Assembly (NCBI GenBank): GCA_022425195.1
Contig: JAKMFX010000018.1
Span: 1-64,000 of the forward strand
Reading direction: 5' to 3'
From: Flavobacteriales bacterium
GTDB lineage: Bacteria; Bacteroidota; Bacteroidia; Flavobacteriales; UBA7430
Length of the DNA: 64,000 nucleotides
Shown: one piece after another, positions 36,278-44,824 of the stretch
Position numbering within the stretch: the stretch's first letter is position 1
Layout: the number at the start of each line of letters is the position of its first letter
Position numbers and translations under genes: made by a program
The notes under the pieces: model-generated
What the model was told of the DNA's origin: nothing
The model's database searches: none
The model's input: only the letters and a program-made list of their open reading frames with translations

Positions 36278-37282
36278 CTAAGCTTTTAAGATCATCTCTT
36301 TGAGCGCCTTGATCCATCTAGGGTGTGTATTCAGGCTGGGAACCAATTCTAAAGAATCTCCTCCTTTCTCCATGAAGAGCTCGTTGAAGCCTTCGCCAAT
36401 CTCCACTGTGGTTTCCAAGCAGTCGGAAACAAAAGCAGGGGAGAAGACAAGTACGCGCTTGGCGCCCGATTCTGCGAGTTTTTCAACCTCTCTATCTGCA
36501 AAGGGGGTGAGCCATTTGTTGTCCAAACGAGATTGGAAGCAAACGCTGTATTTGGCAGGATCTAATTTTAGCTTCTCAGCGACTTTATTGGTGGTGCTAA
36601 AGCAATTGGCACGGTAGCAGAAGTGGTTGTTATTTACCAGTGAACAGTCACATTCGTTGGCTTTACAGCCTTCGATGTCACATTTTTTGATGTGACGCGT
36701 AGGTAGTCCGTGGTAACTAAAAAGGATGTGATCGTAGGACTCGAGGTCAAATTCCTGCGCACGGGCGACCACAGATTCGATATAGCCCTCGTCCTCATAA
36801 AACTCCGAAACGATTTTTAAATTCGGTATCACCCACCATTTTGAAATGTACTGCATGGCCTTCTCAATAGCTGTTCCGCTGCTTGAAGAAGCGTACTGTG
36901 GGTATAGAGGGAATAGGATGATTTCTTCGTAATGCTTCTTTTTCATCTCGGCCAGCACCGATTTTATAGAAGGCTTATTATAGCGCATGGCCAGGTGAAC
37001 GTCATAAGCATCCCCAAGTTCCTCTTGAATCAGTTTTTGTAAATCAAGACTGTGGTATAAGAGTGGAGATCCTTTATCCGTCCATAACTTCTGGTATTCT
37101 TTGGCGGAGCCAAACATGCGAATGGGAACGATAAATACGTTGACAATCAGCTTGCGAAGGAGCCAAGGCAGATCGATGACGCGGGCATCGTTAAGAAATT
37201 CTAGTAAGTAGGGACCCACACTTTTGACTTTTGGACTGTCGGGGGTTCCCAAATTGATGAGTAAGACGCCGGTTTTTTTCAT
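36278..37282 (-). CDS. hemH: Ferrochelatase
   Basis: Inserts ferrous iron into protoporphyrin IX (or coproporphyrin III in the alternative pathway) to form haem. The 334-residue protein begins KTGVLLINLGTPDSP. The catalytic His lies in LFSYHGLPTRH (about 191) and FVSDCLETTVEI near residue 285 holds the acidic residues of the metal site. Six cysteines fall within 27 residues (about 201-227), an unusually dense cluster right after the catalytic segment. It is transcribed alone, convergent with rocD. Confidence 0.96.
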   Translation of the reverse strand: MKKTGVLLINLGTPDSPKVKSVGPYLLEFLNDARVIDLPWLLRKLIVNVFIVPIRMFGSAKEYQKLWTDKGSPLLYHSLDLQKLIQEELGDAYDVHLAMRYNKPSIKSVLAEMKKKHYEEIILFPLYPQYASSSSGTAIEKAMQYISKWWVIPNLKIVSEFYEDEGYIESVVARAQEFDLESYDHILFSYHGLPTRHIKKCDIEGCKANECDCSLVNNNHFCYRANCFSTTNKVAEKLKLDPAKYSVCFQSRLDNKWLTPFADREVEKLAESGAKRVLVFSPAFVSDCLETTVEIGEGFNELFMEKGGDSLELVPSLNTHPRWIKALKEMILKA

Positions 37283-37541
37283 AAGTAAGTTTATGCATGC
37301 AAAGATAAAGTGAATTTATGAATAACAGAAGGCTCTTTTTCTTTTGCTGAGATTTTTAGTTTTCATATAATTTATGTGGTCTTTGGTCAATGATTATATC
37401 CCTTAATCTAATAAACATATCTATAAATGTATATTTTTTAATAACAAACCCTTTTTTAATCACATAAAATGCTTATATTAGCGATGTTTTAGCTCATAAT
37501 TTTTAATAAAACAGACCGATTACAAGCGAACCCCCTCGGAT

Positions 37542-40500
37542 ATGAAACGATACCTACTTTATACATTTATTCTTACTCTTTTGGCTTTGCCGAAACAAGT
37601 CTTTGCTCAGTGTGATTTGCCGCAACCTTTTACAGGGAATACTGGGTCGAACATGACGGTCATGTTGACTCCTGATTTTATTAGTTCTTTGCCTATTTCA
37701 ACTCCAAGTACATATCTCGTAGCCAAAAACTCTAACGGCTTGGTGATAGGTAGTGAGGTAGTTTCGGGAGTAAGCCAAATCACCATTGCAGTTTGGGCTG
37801 ATGACGCGATCACAGATGAAGTAGATGGAGCTATGGCAAATGAATCCATTTCTTTCCAATTGGTAGATGGAGACAATTTATATGATGTTGAGGCGCCCAC
37901 ACCAGTAACTTTTACTGCTAATGGTATGTCTGTCCAATCCAGTTCAGCTATTTTGACATTAAACTGTCAACCCCCTGTTTTGGGTTGTACGAATGAAAAT
38001 GCAGATAATTACAGTGCTGAGGCAACTCAAGATGATGGATCTTGCTCGGTTTCTGGATGTACGGATGAAAATGCTGTAAATTTTAATCCTGAGGCAACCC
38101 AAGATGATAACTCGTGTATAGATGCCACTCCTGGTTGTACTGATGCCTTGGCATGTAACTTCAATCCTTTGGCTAACCAAGATGATGAGTCTTGTTTTTC
38201 AGCAGAAGCAAACAAAGACTGTAATGGGGATTGTATAAATGACGCTGATAATAATGGTACCTGTGACGAAGATGAAGAGGTAGTGTGTACCGATGAAAAT
38301 GCTTGTAATTATTCGAATACGCCCAATGCAACTTCTGACAATACCTTGTGTGATTATCCCGATGCCGACTCATGTGAGGAATGTGTAGATGGTGTTTCGG
38401 TGGTTACTCTCGACAGTGACGGTGATGGCGTGTGTGATGCGGATGAAATATCGGGTTGTCTTAACGAATCCAGATGTAATTACAACAGTAATGCAACCGA
38501 TGGCAGTGCTTGTTCTCCTGCGCTAAAAGACTGTGAAACCTGTGCTACTGATGAAAATGGTGACAATATTCTCGAGGTAGTAGGAAGTATCCTTGTCAAT
38601 GATGATGACGGTGATGGGATATGTAATGATGCTGAGGTAGCAGGTTGTACCAATTCTTTGTCCAGTAATTACAACAATCTCGCAACAGATGATGATGGGT
38701 CCTGTAATGTTGTTGGATGTACTGATGCAGAAGCATGTAATTACAATAAAGATGCTGTAGATGACAACGGTTTTTGTATTGTGGCCGGTGATTGTCAATC
38801 CTGTTCCGGGGAAACCGATGGTACCGGTGTCTTGGTAGACGATGATGTTGCCAATGATCCTACCGCTCTTTGTGATGACATATATACAGAAGAGCAACAA
38901 GGTTCTTTTTCTGAAGGTTATCGATTGAATTTTTCTACGGTAGGAACTGATGTCATTATTAATTTTGAGCTTTTGGATGACGTAAACGGGGTTAATGCGT
39001 ATTTGTGGGGGATGAACCCAAATTTTTCTGAGACTTCTATGACTACAACCACCGATAAAATATTCACAAAGACATTGACCAATCAAGCTATAGGTTCTAC
39101 GATTACTTATGCCTGTAAATTTGATTGGGAAAGCGGAGGTTTGGCTGTTACCAAATATTTCGACTATACCGTAGGAGATTTATTTTGTGGTACTGCAGCC
39201 GTTTGTGATAACAAAACCATTCCAGGTTGTACAGATGTTAATGCTTGTAATTACGATGCTACATCTAATGCCAATGACGGTTCTTGTACCTACGAAGGCC
39301 CCGTTCTAGATTGTTCAGGTATTTGTTTGAATGACGTTGACGGTGATGCAGTTTGTGATGAAAATGAAATCTTAGGATGTGATATCCCCGAGGCTGAGAA
39401 TTACGATGATACAGCTACCGAGAATAACGGGTCCTGTATCGTAAAAGCTTGTATGGATGCTTCTGCATGTAATTACAATGTCAATGCTACTGAGGATGAC
39501 GGCTCTTGTTCTTACCCTGATGCTGGATATGATTGTAATGGAGATTGTATCAACGATGCTGATGAAGATGGTATATGTGATGAGGACGAAATTTTGGGAT
39601 GTATGGACAACACCCGATGTAATTACGATGCTTCGGCTACCGATGACGAAGGCTGTTTACCTGCTTTAGATGGTGTTTGTGAAACCTGTTCCTTGGATGA
39701 AGATGAGAAACCATTTACTGACGGTACTGGACTTATTGTGGATAATGACATTAATGACAATGGTGTTTGTGATGAAAATGAGGCGGGTTGTACACGTCCT
39801 AATGCAGACAATTACAATCCTGAAGCCATTGCGAATGACGGTTCTTGTCTTTACAATGGTAATGATGCCTGTGATCTCGTTATTGATACCATCATTAATA
39901 CAGGGGTAAACATGACCGTGATGTTAACTCAACCTTTCATCAGCTCCCTTAATATTACAGATCCAGATGCTTATCTTGTTGCAAAGTCTTCTGATGGATC
40001 TATTGTTGGTTTGCAATCAGTTTCAGGAGTCATTCAAGAGACAATGGCTATTTGGGGGGATGATCAATCTACTCTTGAAATAGATGGAGCCCCTGAAGGA
40101 GACCTAATTGTGTTTCAATTGAAAAATAAAAATATCTTATATGATGTTGAAATGCCTATTCCAGTTGAATTTATAACTAATGAGATAACAGCTCAGCCCA
40201 CATCAGCTGTACTTTCATTCAATTGTTCTGGATCACTAGGTTGTAATGACCCTATGGCGGATAATTTCGATACGTCTGCTACCATCGATGATGGGTCCTG
40301 TACTTATAGCCCTTGTAATGCACTAGTTGCCTCAGATTTTGCCATTGAATTCGATTCAGATAATGCCAAACCTGTTTTGACCTACAAAGTTAAAAATACG
40401 CTTTCCGATCAGGATTTCTTGACACCAAATTTTGAACTGTTTTTGTACTCTAATACTTTTGAGTTTCTTGACACGACTTACTATTCGGGTGCAACCATAC

Positions 40501-41528
40501 CTAGAAATGGTTCTCAAACCATAAGCATACCATTGTACAACGATTTTACCGAATATCTGATTCCAGATTCAATTTCTGGTACTGTTAGGGTTACTGGATC
40601 AGGAAGTATTGATAGTTTGAGTGTTGGTTGTGATGTATTTTTTGATAAAGTAACAATTAATACGGATCAAGTTGGTTGTAAACAAAATGGGTCCTACAAC
40701 TACAGTGAATTTGTTACTATTGATAATGGTATGTGTGTAGAAGCTTTGAGTGTGACGATTGATATGGAAGGCCCGATCTGTAGTTATGATTATGGTTCCG
40801 CCATCATTCATGTTACGGGAGACTCTAGAAGCATTAGATCAAATTACACTTCAGATTCATTGTATAATTGGCTTGCACCATCGGGTGCTATGACCATGCA
40901 AGATTCCATTCGATTTGATAATGGATATGCCACCTTAGAAGGTCTTGATGCTGGGGATTACGTTATTGGAATCAAAGATTCCGTTCTTGTAAAGAATGAT
41001 ACACTAGAAGTGCTTAGCTTGGATACCTTTACCATAACAAAACCGGATCCTATAGAGGTTGAAGTCTTAAGGCGTGATTCATTGGTTTACAGTGTGAATC
41101 AAGATGATGTTGTCTTTCAGCAATGGCTTTTCAAGGGAGTACCTCTTCAACAAGATAAATTCAAAGCGCATTATCCACAACATAAAGGCTTGTACCAAGT
41201 ATATGTAGAAAATGCTGATGGTTGTGGTTATTATTCGAAGTCTGTTCTTGTGTTGGAACTCGGTGTTGAAGATTCCGAAGATGATCTGTTCCGTTTATAC
41301 CCAAACCCTACGGAGTCTGAGCTCAACGTAGACCTAGCTAATTTAAGAGATGACGCAACTGTTGTTTTAACGGATGTGTTGGGTCAACAGCTGCAACACT
41401 TACTTGTGAATGCAGGTTCCTCAGAATCTACCTATACTTTTGATGTTTCTGAGTACCCAAGTGGATTGTATTTCCTTAGAGTTAATCAGGGTAGAAGCCA
41501 GTTGGTGAAGCGATTTGTTAAAAAATAA
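37542..41528 (+). CDS. Large secreted T9SS protein with 14 GC-D-NY-DGSC modules
   Basis: A 1328-residue exported protein: signal peptide (about 1-22), an N-terminal domain (about 32-146; NMTVMLTPDFISSLPI) and a second copy of it (about 785-900; NMTVMLTQPFISSLNI), with about 14 cysteine/aspartate-rich modules of the GCTDENACNYNPEATQDDGSC type in between and after. Some are followed by calcium-loop-like DADEDGICDEDE segments. The end (about 1245-1328) is a type A sorting domain (LYPNPTESELNV...GLYFLRVNQG, VKRFVKK). Surface localisation via T9SS is expected. Binding partner unknown; adhesion or matrix roles are inference. Confidence 0.9.
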   Translation: MKRYLLYTFILTLLALPKQVFAQCDLPQPFTGNTGSNMTVMLTPDFISSLPISTPSTYLVAKNSNGLVIGSEVVSGVSQITIAVWADDAITDEVDGAMANESISFQLVDGDNLYDVEAPTPVTFTANGMSVQSSSAILTLNCQPPVLGCTNENADNYSAEATQDDGSCSVSGCTDENAVNFNPEATQDDNSCIDATPGCTDALACNFNPLANQDDESCFSAEANKDCNGDCINDADNNGTCDEDEEVVCTDENACNYSNTPNATSDNTLCDYPDADSCEECVDGVSVVTLDSDGDGVCDADEISGCLNESRCNYNSNATDGSACSPALKDCETCATDENGDNILEVVGSILVNDDDGDGICNDAEVAGCTNSLSSNYNNLATDDDGSCNVVGCTDAEACNYNKDAVDDNGFCIVAGDCQSCSGETDGTGVLVDDDVANDPTALCDDIYTEEQQGSFSEGYRLNFSTVGTDVIINFELLDDVNGVNAYLWGMNPNFSETSMTTTTDKIFTKTLTNQAIGSTITYACKFDWESGGLAVTKYFDYTVGDLFCGTAAVCDNKTIPGCTDVNACNYDATSNANDGSCTYEGPVLDCSGICLNDVDGDAVCDENEILGCDIPEAENYDDTATENNGSCIVKACMDASACNYNVNATEDDGSCSYPDAGYDCNGDCINDADEDGICDEDEILGCMDNTRCNYDASATDDEGCLPALDGVCETCSLDEDEKPFTDGTGLIVDNDINDNGVCDENEAGCTRPNADNYNPEAIANDGSCLYNGNDACDLVIDTIINTGVNMTVMLTQPFISSLNITDPDAYLVAKSSDGSIVGLQSVSGVIQETMAIWGDDQSTLEIDGAPEGDLIVFQLKNKNILYDVEMPIPVEFITNEITAQPTSAVLSFNCSGSLGCNDPMADNFDTSATIDDGSCTYSPCNALVASDFAIEFDSDNAKPVLTYKVKNTLSDQDFLTPNFELFLYSNTFEFLDTTYYSGATIPRNGSQTISIPLYNDFTEYLIPDSISGTVRVTGSGSIDSLSVGCDVFFDKVTINTDQVGCKQNGSYNYSEFVTIDNGMCVEALSVTIDMEGPICSYDYGSAIIHVTGDSRSIRSNYTSDSLYNWLAPSGAMTMQDSIRFDNGYATLEGLDAGDYVIGIKDSVLVKNDTLEVLSLDTFTITKPDPIEVEVLRRDSLVYSVNQDDVVFQQWLFKGVPLQQDKFKAHYPQHKGLYQVYVENADGCGYYSKSVLVLELGVEDSEDDLFRLYPNPTESELNVDLANLRDDATVVLTDVLGQQLQHLLVNAGSSESTYTFDVSEYPSGLYFLRVNQGRSQLVKRFVKK
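37980..40310 (+). repeat. Tandem array of Cys/Asp-rich module codons
   Basis: Most of the 14 degenerate repeat units of about 60-130 bases, each encoding GC-x3-A-NY-x3-A-x2-DDGSC, lie here, interrupted by EF-hand-like acidic stretches and one non-repetitive insert (about 38890-39220). The nucleotide copies differ in synonymous positions, so the array is old. Confidence 0.8.
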
Positions 41529-41560
41529 GAGCACTTAATTACTTGTAAACCACCAAATTA

Positions 41561-41591
41561 TTTGTTGGAGTCGCAAATTAATTTATATTTG
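41561..41591 (+). promoter_or_regulatory. Perfect promoter of candidate structured RNA
   Basis: TTTG (41561-41564), 19 bases, TATATTTG (41584-41591): identical in form to the tRNA-Asp promoter. It starts 33 bases after the large T9SS gene and faces no annotated plus-strand gene, so it must drive something in 41598-41838. Confidence 0.85.
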
Positions 41592-41597
41592 TGTAAA

Positions 41598-41838
41598 CTT
41601 TATTTGAATTCATCAATGATGATCACCCCTCAAGAGAATCCAGATTGGATTATTTCCTTAACAAAAAGCGACAAGTCAAAAGACTTGGGCCTTTTAGTTT
41701 CTCTTAATTTTCTACCGAAATTACTGTGATTTTAGGGATTGAAATAAAAGCCACAACACAGTTGTGTCTTATTAAAACGAATTAAATTCCCCCCAGGATT
41801 TTTTTATATGGGCTTCCTTCTTAGGAAGCCTTTTTTTT
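41598..41838 (+). ncRNA. Candidate structured small RNA (6S-like layout)
   Basis: Starts six bases after a perfect -7 element. The 5' end (41598-41609) pairs with 41738-41750 to form a closing stem; GATCAC (41621) pairs with GTGATT (41726), and AAGAGAA (41632) with TTCTCTT (41699); inner hairpins AATCCA/TGGATT and CAAGTC/GACTTG fill the apex. This nested rod with an asymmetric internal bubble resembles 6S RNA, but identity is unproven. A 37-codon frame (41616-41729) is an alternative explanation. The 3' end may be near 41775 (hairpin CACAAC/GTTGTG) or at the terminator 41811-41838. Confidence 0.5.
41811..41838 (+). terminator. Rho-independent terminator
   Basis: Stem GGCTTCCT/AGGAAGCC with loop TCTT followed by eight T. 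It is on the plus strand, 280 bases after the T9SS gene, and most likely ends the transcript from the promoter at 41561. Confidence 0.88.
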
Positions 41839-41865
41839 GTTTGCCTAGTCAGGATGTATTGTACT

Positions 41866-42678
41866 TTAGAGTATCGCTTGACGTACTCGAACGAGTCTGT
41901 CTAACAAGCCTTCTAGTTGGTCTAAAGGAAGCATGTTGGCTCCATCGGACTTGGCTACGGAAGGATTGGGGTGGGTTTCAATAAACAAACCGTTTGCACC
42001 TGCAGCAATTCCTGCTTTTGCAATGGTTTCAATCAGTTGAGGTTTACCTCCTGTAACTCCAGAGCTCTGATTGGGTTGTTGTAGTGAATGGGTCACATCC
42101 AGAACAACTGGAACGTCTAGTGATTGTAGGGTAGGTATTGCACGCATGTCTACGATTAAGTCTTGATACCCAAACATGGTCCCTCTGTCGGTTACCGCAA
42201 CGTGAGGATTTCCGGAATCGATGATTTTCTGGACCGCAAACTGCATGGATTCAGCCGATAAAAATTGTCCTTTTTTGATGTTTACGGCCTTTCCTGTTTT
42301 CGCTGCAGCGACCAATAAGTCGGTCTGTCTGCACAGAAATGCAGGTATTTGCAGCACATCTACGTAGGCTGCAGCCATTTTAGCATCTTCTGCAGTATGA
42401 ATGTCTGTTACCGTTGGTATGTTGAAGTGGGTACCTACCTTCTGTAAAATCTTAAGGGCTTTTTCGTCTCCTATGCCTGTAAAGGAATCCAATCGTGAGC
42501 GGTTGGCTTTCCGAAAAGAGCCTTTGAAGATAAAAGGTATTTCGAGTCGATCGCTGATCTCTTTAATTTTCTCTGCAATTTCAAAGGCCATTTCTTCTCC
42601 TTCAATAGCACAGGGGCCCGCGAGAAGAAAGAAGTTCGTTGAATCTTTGTGATTAAGGTTCTGTAGTGCCTTGAGCAT
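41866..42678 (-). CDS. kdsA: 3-deoxy-8-phosphooctulonate (KDO-8-phosphate) synthase
   Basis: Condenses phosphoenolpyruvate with arabinose 5-phosphate in the KDO branch of lipopolysaccharide synthesis. The 270-residue protein shows FFLLAGPCAIEGEEMAFEIA, FKGSFRKANRSR, TVTDIHTAED, QIPAFLCRQTDLL and VVLDVTHSLQQPN, the family barrel motifs. It is the last gene of a minus-strand run, three bases after the hydrolase. Its presence supports a Gram-negative envelope. Confidence 0.96.
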   Translation of the reverse strand: MLKALQNLNHKDSTNFFLLAGPCAIEGEEMAFEIAEKIKEISDRLEIPFIFKGSFRKANRSRLDSFTGIGDEKALKILQKVGTHFNIPTVTDIHTAEDAKMAAAYVDVLQIPAFLCRQTDLLVAAAKTGKAVNIKKGQFLSAESMQFAVQKIIDSGNPHVAVTDRGTMFGYQDLIVDMRAIPTLQSLDVPVVLDVTHSLQQPNQSSGVTGGKPQLIETIAKAGIAAGANGLFIETHPNPSVAKSDGANMLPLDQLEGLLDRLVRVRQAIL

Positions 42679-42681
42679 GGT

Positions 42682-43536
42682 TTAGTTTTTTAAAAAGTCA
42701 ATAATCGATTGAGCAATGCCTTTGTTTTTGAGAATCCTTCGATGTCCCAATCCCTTTGTGCGCACTAAAGTACTATTTTTCCAGTTCTTGTGTATGATCG
42801 TAGCATCATCAACCGGAGTATCTATATCGTCTTCACAGTGAATGATTAAGCCTTCTGTATTGATGTTTTTCACCATTGAGCTGTTGTTTAAATCCTTAAA
42901 CTTCCGATCGAGTTTGCGCTCTATGTAGGCTTTCATGAGTCTTTCTACTTGAGTACTTACATGGATTTGTTCGCAAAAAGTCGTTAAAATCCAATCGGTG
43001 TAGGCGGGGGTTCCTATGATCACACATTTGTCAGCTTTAAGACCTTGTTGTAGGGCGTGTATACTTGCTGTGCCTCCCATAGAATGTCCAATAATGACGC
43101 TTATCTCTGCATGTAAAGCCGATATCTTTTGTATCAGTTCTGTAAACGCTATCAAACTCGTTTGTTTCCCGGAAGAACGACCGTGAGCAGGGGCGTCAAA
43201 GGCAATGATTTTATATCCAGAATTGATTAGGGCTTTGGCCAGATGTGCTACCTGTGTGGCCCTTCCTGCCCAGCCGTGAACCAAAAGTACGGCCTGTGGA
43301 GCATCTCCCCATTCGTATATTTGAACCTTACTTTTTTTGTAGGTCAAAAATGATTTTTTTGCTGACTGGTATAATTCGATTTCACTCACAGGTGTTTTGA
43401 AACGAATCGGCGTGAAAAATAGGTAAGTGGCAAGTCGTGAAGCCAAAAAAGGAGAGATGAATTCCAATATCCTAAAACTCATTTTTAGCCAGGACGGTGC
43501 CGTGAGTGTGGGCTTTTGCTTTTTAGATCTTGTCAT
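42682..43536 (-). CDS. Alpha/beta hydrolase
   Basis: A 284-residue alpha/beta hydrolase-fold protein. LLVHGWAGRATQ (about 85-96) forms the oxyanion region, the nucleophile is Ser152 in IIGHSMGGTA, and the final His is in GLGHRRIL near residue 268. An N-terminal segment (about 18-45) is hydrophobic and may associate with membrane. The substrate cannot be predicted. It sits between the dihydroorotase-like gene (18 bases) and kdsA (3 bases). Confidence 0.88.
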   Translation of the reverse strand: MTRSKKQKPTLTAPSWLKMSFRILEFISPFLASRLATYLFFTPIRFKTPVSEIELYQSAKKSFLTYKKSKVQIYEWGDAPQAVLLVHGWAGRATQVAHLAKALINSGYKIIAFDAPAHGRSSGKQTSLIAFTELIQKISALHAEISVIIGHSMGGTASIHALQQGLKADKCVIIGTPAYTDWILTTFCEQIHVSTQVERLMKAYIERKLDRKFKDLNNSSMVKNINTEGLIIHCEDDIDTPVDDATIIHKNWKNSTLVRTKGLGHRRILKNKGIAQSIIDFLKN

Positions 43537-43554
43537 TAAACACTGGGACCCTAA

Positions 43555-44823
43555 TTATTGACATTTTACAAATTGGCCATTGTTCATTATGGCTAGCGCT
43601 TTTCCGGTAAGTTCTTTTCCGGTCAGGGCTGTGTTTTTTGATTTAGAAACAATATCTGATTCATTGAGTTTCCATTTTAGTTCTGGGTCAAAAAGAGTGA
43701 GGTCAGCAAAAGCGCCTTCTTCAATGATGGAGACTTCTAGGCCAAGGATTGCTCTGGGGATGCTCGTGAGTTTGGGGATGAGTTCTTCAATACTCAAATC
43801 ATCCTTCAGCGCAGTGTTGGCTGCAGAGAATGAGGTTTGTAAGTTCACCATCCCGAAGGCGGCCAAGTCGAACTCACATTTTTTACTTTCTATGTCTTGG
43901 GGAAAGTGATCGGAGCATATGACGTCAATGGTTCCGTCTTTAACGGCCTTTCTTAGCGCTTTTATGTCCTTTTTTGAACGTAGGGGTGGGTTTACTTTTA
44001 AATTGCTGTCAAAACACTCCAATTCTGTGTCATCGAGAAGGAGGTGGTAGGAGCTTGTGTCAGCGGTCACTTTAAGGCCTTTCTTTTTGGCATCTCGAAT
44101 CATTTTTACAGATTCTGCGGTGGTGAGGGTAGAAAAGTGAATTTTGGCATCTGTATACTCACATAGCTTGAGGTCTCGAGCCAATTGCATTTCTTCCGCC
44201 ATGGCAGGAATGCCTCTTAAGCCGAGCTTTGTGCTTGTGATTCCTTCGTTCATCTGTCCTTGCTGCATGGTTTTCTTTTCTGAGGAGAAGCTCATGATGA
44301 GTCCGTCGAAATTTTTGGCATACAGCATGGCTATCTTCATCACGTTTGCATCTTCTACGGAGCGTTTGTCATCGCTAAAGGCAATTGCTCCAGCTTGATG
44401 CATATCGTACATCTCAGTGATCTGCGCTCCTTTACGATCTTCAGTGAGCGCGCCAATAGGATGTATGTTAACGACGTGATGGGCTGAGTAGTTGGTGAGG
44501 TAGCTTACATCAGTTTTTCTTTGTATGCAGGGTTTTGTGGAAGGCATCAATGCGACTTGAGTAAAACCTCCTTTCGCAGCTGCCGACATCCCACTGTTTA
44601 AGTCTTCTTTGTATTCGTATCCCGGTTCTCCAAAACGCGCATTTAGTTCTGTCCATCCCAGTGAGATGTGTAGGTTGTCTGCTTCAAATAATTCTGCGTC
44701 CGAAGATTGTATGTTTTCGTCAACTTTTACGATGACTCCATTTTCAATGAGTAGGTCTTTGCTTTGCATGTGGTACTTAGAGTTTACATCTAATACCGTT
44801 GCTTTTTTAATGAGTACTTTCAT
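43555..44823 (-). CDS. Dihydroorotase-like protein lacking the HxH metal motif
   Basis: A 422-residue amidohydrolase of the class I dihydroorotase family. The fold is recognisable (DLLIENGVIVKVDENIQ, NVHPIGAL-like block, VICSDHFPQDIESK, GAFADLTLFDP), but the metal-binding DxHxHxR of strand one is replaced by WTELNARFGEPG, so both histidines are missing. Such proteins are known as inactive PyrC-like partners that support aspartate transcarbamoylase assembly in some bacteria; many flavobacteria carry this variant. No other pyrimidine gene is adjacent. Confidence 0.88.
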   Translation of the reverse strand: MKVLIKKATVLDVNSKYHMQSKDLLIENGVIVKVDENIQSSDAELFEADNLHISLGWTELNARFGEPGYEYKEDLNSGMSAAAKGGFTQVALMPSTKPCIQRKTDVSYLTNYSAHHVVNIHPIGALTEDRKGAQITEMYDMHQAGAIAFSDDKRSVEDANVMKIAMLYAKNFDGLIMSFSSEKKTMQQGQMNEGITSTKLGLRGIPAMAEEMQLARDLKLCEYTDAKIHFSTLTTAESVKMIRDAKKKGLKVTADTSSYHLLLDDTELECFDSNLKVNPPLRSKKDIKALRKAVKDGTIDVICSDHFPQDIESKKCEFDLAAFGMVNLQTSFSAANTALKDDLSIEELIPKLTSIPRAILGLEVSIIEEGAFADLTLFDPELKWKLNESDIVSKSKNTALTGKELTGKALAIMNNGQFVKCQ

Positions 44824-44824
44824 A

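Noticed and set aside
37980-40310. CRISPR-like array in the large T9SS gene
   Set aside because: The repeats are in-frame, degenerate coding modules with no constant repeat/spacer length.
41616-41729. 37-codon open reading frame in the candidate RNA
   Set aside because: Short, no recognisable motif, and the stretch is better explained by nested RNA pairing; kept as an alternative only.
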